DNA of 6,023 nucleotides from an uncultured Loktanella sp. (GTDB taxonomy: Bacteria; Pseudomonadota; Alphaproteobacteria; Rhodobacterales; Rhodobacteraceae). Position numbers and translations under genes: made by a program. The notes beneath the pieces are model-generated. The model saw nothing but the letters and a program-made list of their open reading frames with translations. It made no database searches and was not told the origin of the DNA. The stretch spans positions 1 to 6,023 of the forward strand of contig CAJXTP010000183.1 of NCBI GenBank assembly GCA_913061335.1, given 5' to 3'. Positions 1 to 6,023 of this stretch are shown here, in pieces. The stretch's first letter is position 1. The number at the start of each line of letters is the position of its first letter.

Positions 1-1
1 C

Positions 2-370
2 ATCTTTTCCCAAGACCCAGACGTCATTCGATTTGTCAGCCTCTACTTTAAAATCGTCGCGATATCCTACGGTTTCCAAGGGATCGTGAGCGTCACAGTC
101 GCTATTTTTAACGGGCTACAAATGCCAGGCACCGCGCTGAAACTCATGTCGGTCCGCACGTTCGTCATCGTCTTTCCGCTTCTGATAATCGGCGCGCAAT
201 TTGGACTTTGGTGGGTTTTGGTGGCGCTGGCTTTAGGCAACATCCTCTCAGCGTTCTATGCCGGCAAACAATTGCGATCCAGCCAACGCAAATGGGACCG
301 CCCGATCGCAAGCGCAAACCCATGGTCGGATATCCTCGCCGACCTACGCGCGATGTTTCGGCGTGAATGA
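2..370 (+). CDS. MATE-family efflux transporter, C-terminal part (5' end outside window)
   Basis: This reading frame is open to the left edge and ends in TGA at 368-370, leaving 122 visible residues, so it is the tail of a larger gene (MATE proteins are usually about 440-480 residues). Three hydrophobic segments lie at roughly residues 15-36, 49-65 and 67-86 of the fragment, followed by a short basic, hydrophilic cytoplasmic tail (KQLRSSQRKWDR). The stretch FNGLQMPG, followed by an Arg-containing helix and then FGLWWVLVALALGN, matches the pattern of the last helices of MATE exporters, where a nearly invariant Asn-Gly precedes a loop. MATE proteins export drugs or toxic organic cations in exchange for Na+ or H+ across the inner membrane; the substrate cannot be read from this fragment. 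An internal GTG at 86 is not the start, because conserved sequence continues upstream of it. The gene is 243 bases from the Mrp operon and on the same strand; a functional link is not shown. Confidence 0.82.
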   Translation: MFSQDPDVIRFVSLYFKIVAISYGFQGIVSVTVAIFNGLQMPGTALKLMSVRTFVIVFPLLIIGAQFGLWWVLVALALGNILSAFYAGKQLRSSQRKWDRPIASANPWSDILADLRAMFRRE

Positions 371-377
371 ATAACGG

Positions 378-401
378 ACGTTGGCTGCGCGGCAGCAACG
401 T
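378..401 (+). terminator. Imperfect hairpin after the MATE gene, possible terminator without a U-tract
   Basis: ACGTT (378-382) and GCTGC (384-388) pair with GCAGC (392-396) and AACGT (397-401). This makes a 10-bp stem with one bulged G at 383 and a GCG loop. It begins 8 bases after the MATE stop codon, the usual place for a terminator. No run of T follows (the next bases are TGTACAATGG), so it is not a standard intrinsic terminator. It could instead be a 3'-end stabilising hairpin or an inverted-repeat protein site. Confidence 0.35.
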
Positions 402-603
402 TGTACAATGGGCGCTAACCAGACATTCGGAACAATTCGCTGCGGCCATGCTAGGACACCTTCCTGACAACCTATTTGGACCATCCATCCCAACGCCAAC
501 CCCAAGCCAACCCCCGAAGTTTTCGAACATTCCAAGTCCGGTTTCCCTTGAGGTTTGCGCCAGTTTCCCGCAAGTTCGGTCCAATCGTTTCAGACCCAAG
601 ATC

Positions 604-608
604 AGGAG
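604..608 (+). promoter_or_regulatory. Ribosome binding site deciding the mrpA start
   Basis: AGGAG stands 5 bases before GTG at 614. No other in-frame start candidate nearby has such a sequence: the TTG codons at 476 and 548 lack an upstream purine-rich site, and ATG at 671 would remove the first membrane helix. This fixes the mrpA start at 614. Confidence 0.8.
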
Positions 609-613
609 TTCGC

Positions 614-3472
614 GTGTCCCTCTTCCTTATCGTCGCTTTACCGTTTCTTGGGGCGTTGCTGCCCGGCTTGATGAACTCCGCTGGGCGTGCGGCCTGTGCC
701 GGTGTCACCTTTATGGTCAGCCTGTTGGCCTTCATCGGATTGCTCACCCACCTGCCCGCCGTCATGGCAGGCGAATTGGTCACTGCACGGCTTGATTGGA
801 TCCCGCTGCTTGGGCTGAATGTCACGCTAATGCTCGACGGGCTCGGGTTCTTTTTCGCGATGCTGATCCTTGGGATCGGCCTGCTGATCATCGCTTACGC
901 ACGGTTTTATCTGTCACGCGAAGATAACATGGGCGAGTTTTTCACCTACCTGTTGTTATTCCAAGGCGCGATGGTCGGAATCGTTTTATCCGATAACGTA
1001 TTGCTTTTGCTGGTATTTTGGGAACTGACCTCGCTATCATCCTTCCTGCTGATCGGCTATTGGAAACACCTTCCCGAAGGGCGGCAAGGCGCGCGCATGG
1101 CCCTAACCGTGACTGGTATGGGCGGCTTGGCGATGATCGGCGGCATGTTGTTGCTTGGGCAAATCGTCGGGTCTTATGACCTCAGCGTGATTTTGCAAAA
1201 CCGCGACATGATCCAAGCCTCGCCGATGTATCTGCCCGCACTGATCTTGATATTGCTCGGCTGTTTCACCAAATCCGCGCAATTCCCGTTCCACTTCTGG
1301 CTGCCGCACGCGATGTCAGCCCCGACGCCTGTGTCCGCATATTTGCATTCAGCGACAATGGTCAAAGCGGGCATATTCCTGATGGCCCGCATGTGGCCGG
1401 TCCTGTCGGGCACGCCTGAATGGTTCATGATCGTCACGACGGCGGGCCTGATTACGATGGTGCTGGGCGCCGTGATCGCGCTGTTCAAACATGATCTAAA
1501 ATCGCTGCTCGCGTTTTCAACCGTCAGCCACCTTGGGCTGATCACCATGCTTTTGGGCACAGGTACGGCGTTTGGGGCGATGGCCGCGATGTTCCACATT
1601 CTGAACCACGCGACGTTTAAGGCCGCGCTGTTTATGTCGGCTGGCATCATTGACCACAAGGCCCACACCCGCGATATTCGCCGTCTTGGCGGCTTGCGTC
1701 ACCTGATGCCCGTCACCTTTGGGATTGCAACGCTGGCGGCACTTTCAATGGCGGGTATTCCGCTGCTCAACGGATTTCTGTCCAAGGAAATGATGCTCGA
1801 AGAGGCCGCGCACACCGCCCTATTTGGCATGCCTTGGCTGGTGCCTGTGATGGCGACCGTCGGGTCGCTGTTTTCGGCCGCCTATTGCTTCCGGTTCATC
1901 AGCCACACGTTCCTTGGTCCGCAGCGGACCGACTATCCGGCAACGCCGCATGACCCGCCCGCTGGTCTGTGGTTGCCGCCCGCAATCTTGGTTGTGCTGG
2001 TCGTGGCGATCGGCGTGGCGCCATTCTTGGCCGAGCCATTCATTAAGGTCGTCACGGCCTCTGTGCTTGGCGACGCCGCTGCGCTGCCAACAGCGCATTT
2101 CAAAATCTGGCACGGGCTGACAACCGCACTTTATATGTCGATGATCGCCGTGGGCGGTGGCCTGTTGATGCTGCTGATCTACAAGCCCGCCCTGAACATC
2201 TGGGACAAAGCCCCGCGCCCCGAGGCCAAACATATCTTTGACGCCGTCATCGCAAGTGCGGTCAGCCTCGCACGGCGGATCATTGCGCCACTGCATAACG
2301 GGGCGTTCACCCGGTACGCCGCGATCATGACCGTGACCGTTGTGGCCGTCGGCTACCATGCGTGGGCCACTGGCACCGTTGGCGCAGCCACACGCAGCGT
2401 CCAGCCTGCAAACCTCGTGCAAATCGCTGGTTGGTTGATGCTTGTCGCGGCCACCTGCGGGCTTGTCGTGCTGCACCGAAACCGCCTGCTATCGCTGATC
2501 CTGATCGGGATTGTCGGGCTGGTTGTGTCGGTTGGTTTCGTGTTCTTTAGCGCACCCGATCTGGCAATGACCCAGCTCACAGTCGAAGTCGTCACGATCA
2601 TCCTGCTGTTGCTCGCGCTCAATTTCCTGCCCAACCACACACCTGTTGAAAGCAGCGTTTTGCGCCGTTTTCGCGACGGGACTGTCGCGGTTGCAGCTGG
2701 GCTTGGGGCGGCGGCGCTGTCCTATCATTACCTGCTGCGCGACACCGTCGCACCGAGCATTTCCGATTTCCACCTCGCCAATTCCTACAATGGCGGCGGC
2801 GGCACCAATGTGGTCAACGTGATCCTTGTCGATTTCCGTGGCTTTGACACCTACGGCGAGATCATCGTTTTGGGCATCGCGGCCCTGATCATCTATGCGC
2901 TGACCGAAACATTGCTCGACGGCCCTGTGCGGGCGCGCCTGCTAAACCGAAAACCCGATCAACCCCGTGCGGGCGGCATGCATCCAATGATGATGGTCGT
3001 CGTGACCCGCGTGATTATGCCCGTCGTCTTGATGGTCGGGTTCTACATATTCTGGCGCGGGCACAACGTCCCAGGTGGCGGATTTATCGCGGGGCTCGTC
3101 GTGTCAATCGCGGTGGTCATGCAATATATGGCCAGCGGTTTCAACTGGACATCCGCGCGGCTACGCTACCCTTATCACGGCGTGATCGGAGCGGGCGTTT
3201 TGATCGCCGGACTAACCGGCATCGGGTCGTGGTTCTTTGGCAAACCGTTCCTGACATCCGACTTTACCTATGTGCGCATCCCGCCATTTGAAAAATTCGA
3301 ACTGGCCACAGCGGCGCTATTTGATCTGGGCGTGTTCCTTGCCGTGGTCGGCGCTGTGATGCTGTCACTCGAAAGCTTTTCACGGCTCTCACGGCGCGCC
3401 CATGTCACTGACAGCGATCAACCGATGGACATCGACCCATCGCGCGACGACACCCAAAAAGCAGAGGGCTAG
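614..3472 (+). CDS. mrpA: Mrp cation/H+ antiporter subunit A fused to subunit B (MrpAB)
   Basis: This is the largest subunit of the Mrp (Mnh/Pha) Na+/H+ antiporter of the inner membrane, 952 residues from GTG 614. Residues about 70-430 form the NuoL/M-type proton-antiporter domain: the FWELTS segment carries Glu137, TKSAQFPFHFWLP carries Lys220 and His227, and Lys251, His328, His332, Lys336 and Lys391 follow in the expected helices. Residues about 600-770 are the MrpA-specific C-terminal region, with FFSAPDLAMTQLTVE (Asp649, Glu658) and VDFRGFDTYGEI (Glu749). Residues about 789-925 are a complete MrpB/MnhB domain of four helices with the signature GHNVPGGGF. A separate MrpA is about 800 residues and MrpB about 140, so the length fits a full fusion; no separate mrpB follows. 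It ends in a hydrophilic, Asp-rich tail. The gene heads the operon and stops 3 bases before mrpC. A longer form starting at TTG 476 is unlikely because it lacks a ribosome site and its 46 extra residues do not resemble a signal or membrane segment. Confidence 0.96.
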   Translation: MSLFLIVALPFLGALLPGLMNSAGRAACAGVTFMVSLLAFIGLLTHLPAVMAGELVTARLDWIPLLGLNVTLMLDGLGFFFAMLILGIGLLIIAYARFYLSREDNMGEFFTYLLLFQGAMVGIVLSDNVLLLLVFWELTSLSSFLLIGYWKHLPEGRQGARMALTVTGMGGLAMIGGMLLLGQIVGSYDLSVILQNRDMIQASPMYLPALILILLGCFTKSAQFPFHFWLPHAMSAPTPVSAYLHSATMVKAGIFLMARMWPVLSGTPEWFMIVTTAGLITMVLGAVIALFKHDLKSLLAFSTVSHLGLITMLLGTGTAFGAMAAMFHILNHATFKAALFMSAGIIDHKAHTRDIRRLGGLRHLMPVTFGIATLAALSMAGIPLLNGFLSKEMMLEEAAHTALFGMPWLVPVMATVGSLFSAAYCFRFISHTFLGPQRTDYPATPHDPPAGLWLPPAILVVLVVAIGVAPFLAEPFIKVVTASVLGDAAALPTAHFKIWHGLTTALYMSMIAVGGGLLMLLIYKPALNIWDKAPRPEAKHIFDAVIASAVSLARRIIAPLHNGAFTRYAAIMTVTVVAVGYHAWATGTVGAATRSVQPANLVQIAGWLMLVAATCGLVVLHRNRLLSLILIGIVGLVVSVGFVFFSAPDLAMTQLTVEVVTIILLLLALNFLPNHTPVESSVLRRFRDGTVAVAAGLGAAALSYHYLLRDTVAPSISDFHLANSYNGGGGTNVVNVILVDFRGFDTYGEIIVLGIAALIIYALTETLLDGPVRARLLNRKPDQPRAGGMHPMMMVVVTRVIMPVVLMVGFYIFWRGHNVPGGGFIAGLVVSIAVVMQYMASGFNWTSARLRYPYHGVIGAGVLIAGLTGIGSWFFGKPFLTSDFTYVRIPPFEKFELATAALFDLGVFLAVVGAVMLSLESFSRLSRRAHVTDSDQPMDIDPSRDDTQKAEG

Positions 3473-3475
3473 GAC

Positions 3476-3811
3476 ATGGAAATTCTTGTCGCATCAGCCA
3501 TTGGCATTTTAACCGCAGGCGGATTGTATTTGGTCCTGCGCCTACGGACCTTCCCCGTGATCATGGGCATTTCGCTTTTGACCTATGCGGTGAACGTGTT
3601 CTTGTTTGCGTCTGGCAGGCTCACCGTGGGTGCGCCGCCGATCTTGGGCGATGCAACAACATACACCGACCCGTTGCCGCAAGCGCTTGTCCTAACAGCC
3701 ATCGTTATCTCGTTTGGGATGACCGCAGTGGTCGTGATGATCGCACTTGGGGCCTATCTTGGCGGCGACGACGACCGCGTCGATGATCCGGCACCCGAGG
3801 ACGCGCTATGA
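3476..3811 (+). CDS. mrpC: Mrp cation/H+ antiporter subunit C (NuoK-like)
   Basis: A 111-residue membrane protein of the usual MrpC length, homologous in fold to NuoK of complex I. Three hydrophobic helices are visible at about residues 3-21, 27-47 and 70-95. The family signature DPLPQALVLTAIVI begins at residue 65 and leads into the third helix; the preceding loop has GAPPIL. MrpC packs beside MrpA and MrpD in the antiporter complex and is needed for its assembly and activity in characterised Mrp systems. The C-terminal tail (about 97-111) is strongly acidic, with Asp in DDDRVDDPAPED. ATG 3476 is preceded by GAGGG at 3464-3468, a 7-base spacing, and lies 3 bases after the mrpA stop. Its last bases overlap mrpD in an ATGA arrangement. 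Confidence 0.96.
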   Translation: MEILVASAIGILTAGGLYLVLRLRTFPVIMGISLLTYAVNVFLFASGRLTVGAPPILGDATTYTDPLPQALVLTAIVISFGMTAVVVMIALGAYLGGDDDRVDDPAPEDAL

Positions 3812-5355
3812 TACATTGGTTGATCCTCCCCATCGTTTTACCAGCGTTTATCGCGCCGTTCATCGTATTGGTCGCGCGTTATCAGATCGGCATCCAGCGG
3901 GTCATTTCAGTCGCCAGCATGGTCGCCCTGATCGGCATCGCACTTGGCCTTTCATGGTCCGCGTCTGACGGATCAATCTTGCTCTATCAACTTAGCGATT
4001 GGGCAGCGCCATTTGGGATCGTGCTTGTCGGCGATCGGCTATCGACGTTGATGGTCTTGCTAACATCGGTGCTGGCGCTGTTTGTGCTGCTCTATGCAAT
4101 CGGATCGAAATGGGACGAACGCGGCCGACATTTCCATGCGCTATTCCAGTTCCAGATTATGGGGATCATGGGCGCGTTTCTAACCGGTGATTTGTTCAAC
4201 CTGTTTGTATTCTTCGAGGTCCTGCTGATCGCATCCTACGGCCTGATGATCCATTCTGGCGGCACCGTGCGGCTGCGCGCGGGCGTGCAATATGTGCTGT
4301 TCAACTTGCTAGGATCAACGTTATTCCTGTTTGCACTTGGGGCGATCTACGCGGAAACGGGTACGCTCAACATGGCCGATCTTGCACAGCGCGTGCAGCT
4401 TATCGACGAAGGTGCGACTGTCGGCATCCGCGTCGCCGCTGTCCTGCTCTTGATGGTGTTCGCAATCAAAGCCGCCGTGGTCCCATTACATTTCTGGCTG
4501 CCATCCAGCTACGCCGAGGCCCCCGCCCCCGTCGCCGCATTATTCGCGATCATGACCAAGGTCGGCGCCTACGCGATCATCCGCGTTTACACGATGATCT
4601 TTCCACCTGATCTGGCCGCAACAGCGGGCCTGTACGGCTGGTGGTTACTGCCCGCTGCCTTGGTGTCCTTAGCCATCGGCATGATCGGCATTTTGGCAGC
4701 GCGCCACCTTGACCGATTGGTCGCATTTGCGGTGATCGGATCGATGGGCATGGTGATGGTATCCATCGCGCTGTTCACCCCTGCGGGCATTGGCGCGGCG
4801 CTGTATTACATTGTGCATTCAACGCTCGCCGCGGGCGCATTGTTCCTAATTTCCGATCTGGCGCGGTCTGGGCGCGCCAACCTTGACCTGACCGCGCAAC
4901 CGCCAATGGCTGGGGCAAATTTGACGGCAGCCATGTTCTTTGTCGGCGCAATCGCAATGGCAGGACTGCCGCCACTGTCAGGGTTCATCGGCAAACTGTT
5001 AATCCTCGATGCGTCATTTGACACACCGCATATGGTCTGGGTCTGGGCCATCGTGCTGGGCGTAAGCCTGATCAGCGTTGTGGGTTTTGCGCGCGCTGGC
5101 AGCATCCTGTTTTGGAAATCCACAAGCATCAAAGCACCCGACGACACGGACGTGGCTGAAGCCCCGTCAGCGCTATCATACGTCGCAGTCGGCGGGCTGC
5201 TGTCACTGCTCGTCGCGCATACGGTTTTCGCAGGTCCAGCGACAACCTATACCACCGCGATTGCCAAACAACTGTTCACGCCCGACGCCTATATGACGAC
5301 GGTGCTCACATCCAAAGGCAAGATGTCGGACGCCAAACCAGAGGGGGATCACTAA
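3808..5355 (+). CDS. mrpD: Mrp cation/H+ antiporter subunit D (NuoM/N-like)
   Basis: The second antiporter-like subunit, 515 residues, close to the usual MrpD length of about 490-550. It has about 14 hydrophobic helices throughout and belongs to the NuoL/M/N proton-translocating family. Visible key residues are Glu137 in FVFFEVLLIASYGLM, Lys221 in FAIKAAVVPLHFWLP with His228, Lys251 in IMTKVGAYAIIR, His337 in YIVHSTLAAGALF and Lys396 in LSGFIGKLLIL. Glu137 and the helix lysines correspond to the residues thought to carry protons in characterised MrpD and complex I subunits. MrpD acts with MrpA in the inner-membrane complex. The start ATG 3808 overlaps the mrpC stop by 4 bases (ATGA) and has GAGGA at 3797-3801, 6 bases upstream, which suggests translational coupling. 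The C-terminus is short and hydrophilic. It differs from mrpA in lacking the C-terminal MrpA extension, so there is little doubt about which subunit it is. Confidence 0.96.
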   Translation: MIHWLILPIVLPAFIAPFIVLVARYQIGIQRVISVASMVALIGIALGLSWSASDGSILLYQLSDWAAPFGIVLVGDRLSTLMVLLTSVLALFVLLYAIGSKWDERGRHFHALFQFQIMGIMGAFLTGDLFNLFVFFEVLLIASYGLMIHSGGTVRLRAGVQYVLFNLLGSTLFLFALGAIYAETGTLNMADLAQRVQLIDEGATVGIRVAAVLLLMVFAIKAAVVPLHFWLPSSYAEAPAPVAALFAIMTKVGAYAIIRVYTMIFPPDLAATAGLYGWWLLPAALVSLAIGMIGILAARHLDRLVAFAVIGSMGMVMVSIALFTPAGIGAALYYIVHSTLAAGALFLISDLARSGRANLDLTAQPPMAGANLTAAMFFVGAIAMAGLPPLSGFIGKLLILDASFDTPHMVWVWAIVLGVSLISVVGFARAGSILFWKSTSIKAPDDTDVAEAPSALSYVAVGGLLSLLVAHTVFAGPATTYTTAIAKQLFTPDAYMTTVLTSKGKMSDAKPEGDH

Positions 5356-5356
5356 G

Positions 5357-5857
5357 ATGCGCAAACTATATCGCTGGCTGCTGCCACACCCCGCATTGAC
5401 GATCCTGTTAGCCGTAGTCTGGACCCTGCTGCAAAACGAAGTCTCTGCGGGCATGGTCGTGTTTGGGATCATCCTTGGGATCATCATTCCAATCATGACA
5501 GCGCGCTGGTGGCCTGATCGGCCGCAAAGCCTGCGGGTTGGCAAAATGCTGGCCTATTGCGTGCTGGTCATGTGGGATATCCTTGTGGCCAACGTGCAAG
5601 TCGCTTGGATCGTGCTGACCAAACGCAACGCGGATATGCGACCCAATTGGGTTGTGATCCCGCTTGATCTGCGCAGCCCAGAGGCAATTACAATCCTTGC
5701 AGGCACCATCACCCTGACACCGGGAACCGTGTCGGCTGACCTTTCTGACGGAGGGCACAGCCTGCTGGTTCACGCGCTTGATGCCGATGATCCAGACGCG
5801 GTGCGCGACGATATCAAGGACCGTTACGAGCGGCGATTGAAGGAGATTTTCGAATGA
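5357..5857 (+). CDS. mrpE: Mrp cation/H+ antiporter subunit E
   Basis: A 166-residue protein of normal MrpE length (about 155-170). Two closely following hydrophobic segments at about residues 13-48 and one at about 63-87 form the membrane part; the rest is a small cytoplasmic domain. The family signature ITLTPGTVSADLS lies at about residues 117-130, preceded by VIPLDLRSPEAITILAGT and followed by LLVHALDADDPD, as in other MrpE/MnhE proteins. A charged C-terminal helix (DDIKDRYERRLKEIFE) ends it. MrpE has no complex I counterpart; in Bacillus Mrp it supports full activity and stability of the complex. ATG 5357 is one base after the mrpD stop, and GAGGGGGA at 5341-5348 gives an 8-base spacing. 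The stop codon overlaps the mrpF start in an ATGA. Confidence 0.95.
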   Translation: MRKLYRWLLPHPALTILLAVVWTLLQNEVSAGMVVFGIILGIIIPIMTARWWPDRPQSLRVGKMLAYCVLVMWDILVANVQVAWIVLTKRNADMRPNWVVIPLDLRSPEAITILAGTITLTPGTVSADLSDGGHSLLVHALDADDPDAVRDDIKDRYERRLKEIFE

Positions 5858-6023
5858 CCCAAGCTGCGCAAATCATGGACTGGGCGCTGCTAATCGCATT
5901 TGCGATGGTCGCTGCGGCGCAAGTCATGGCGATGATCCGGCTTTGGATCGGGCCCAGCACAGGCGACCGGATACTGGCGCTTGATACCATGTTCATCAAC
6001 GCAATCGGGCTGATCATATTGCT
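5854..6023 (+). CDS. mrpF: Mrp cation/H+ antiporter subunit F, N-terminal part (runs off right edge)
   Basis: Fifty-six complete codons are visible before the window ends; MrpF proteins are usually about 85-100 residues, so a little over half is present. The first helix covers about residues 9-27, followed by the family signature RLWIGPSTGDRILALDTM at about 29-46, in which Gly-Pro and Asp-Arg-x-Leu-Ala-Leu-Asp are the conserved elements, and then the start of the second helix. MrpF is a small three-helix inner-membrane subunit of the antiporter. ATG 5854 overlaps the mrpE stop by 4 bases and is preceded by a strong AAGGAG at 5840-5845, 8 bases upstream, so the start is well supported. mrpG is expected next, outside the window. 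Confidence 0.93.
   Translation, partial: MTQAAQIMDWALLIAFAMVAAAQVMAMIRLWIGPSTGDRILALDTMFINAIGLIIL

Larger units (their letters stand above)
371..613. other. Intergenic leader between the MATE gene and the mrp operon
   Basis: No convincing gene is visible here. Open frames cross it in several phases, but their translations are rich in Pro, Arg and Ser and look like chance reading of C-rich DNA. The region holds a hairpin at 378-401, two overlapping palindromes AACGTT (397-402) and TTGTACAA (401-408), a C-rich stretch at about 481-515, two copies of GTTTCCC at 541-547 and 563-569, and the mrpA ribosome binding site at 604-608. The operon promoter should lie here if mrp is transcribed separately from the MATE gene, but I could not find a credible -35/-10 pair. 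Confidence 0.6.

Noticed and set aside
519..533. TTCGAA-containing stretch resembling a tRNA T-loop
   Set aside because: No matching acceptor, D or anticodon arms can be drawn around it, so it is not a tRNA.
402..600. Sigma-70-like promoter for the mrp operon
   Set aside because: Candidate -35 boxes such as CTGACA (464-469) and TTGGAC (476-481) have no acceptable -10 box at 16-18 bases, so no promoter is claimed even though one may exist.
367..795. A plus-strand frame of 142 codons starting at an ATG that overlaps the MATE stop in an ATGA arrangement
   Set aside because: The protein has no recognisable domain, is rich in Arg, Pro and His, and its second half overlaps the well-supported start of mrpA in another frame. 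No clear ribosome site precedes it.
472..891. A 139-codon minus-strand frame covering the leader and the start of mrpA
   Set aside because: Most of it is antisense to mrpA, and the translation shows no family likeness.
1820..2476. A 218-codon open frame on the minus strand inside mrpA
   Set aside because: It lies wholly antisense to conserved mrpA sequence, and its translation is a low-complexity mix of His, Asp, Arg and Gln typical of the reverse of codons for membrane proteins.
1..6023. CRISPR arrays, insertion sequences, attachment sites or defence genes
   Set aside because: No spaced direct repeats, transposase sequences, terminal inverted repeats or defence-type domains are visible; almost all of the window is accounted for by the MATE tail and the Mrp operon.

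Overview
The window looks like a piece of an alphaproteobacterial chromosome, most likely from a marine Rhodobacterales (Roseobacter-type) bacterium. That guess rests on the moderately high GC content, the codon choice, and the type of Mrp operon present: the MrpA and MrpB subunits are fused in one reading frame, the arrangement known from Sinorhizobium Pha and related operons. The genus cannot be fixed from the sequence alone.

Layout. Positions 2-370 hold the 3' end of a MATE-type multidrug/toxin exporter gene that enters from the left. Positions 371-613 are a non-coding gap with an imperfect hairpin just after the MATE stop codon and a good ribosome binding site just before the next gene. 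From 614 to the right edge there is a tightly packed plus-strand operon for a Mrp (Mnh/Pha) multisubunit monovalent cation/proton antiporter: mrpA-B fusion (614-3472), mrpC (3476-3811), mrpD (3808-5355), mrpE (5357-5857) and the start of mrpF (5854 to the edge). The gene order A'-C-D-E-F predicts mrpG just beyond the window.

How the genes work together. Mrp subunits assemble into one large inner-membrane complex that is evolutionarily related to the membrane arm of respiratory complex I. MrpA and MrpD are the two antiporter-like (NuoL/M/N-like) subunits, and both keep the expected conserved membrane glutamate and lysines. MrpC is NuoK-like. The MrpA C-terminal region, the MrpB domain, MrpE and MrpF supply the small subunits needed for cation exchange. 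The complex uses the proton motive force to expel Na+ (sometimes K+ or other monovalent cations) in exchange for H+, supporting salt tolerance and pH homeostasis. Junctions of +3, -4, +1 and -4 bases, each with its own Shine-Dalgarno sequence, indicate one transcript with translational coupling.

I looked for a new system and found none. The genes are intact members of a well-known family. The points worth a second look are the subunit fusion, the start codon of mrpA (a weakly supported upstream TTG would add 46 residues), and the unassigned sequence in the 371-613 leader.
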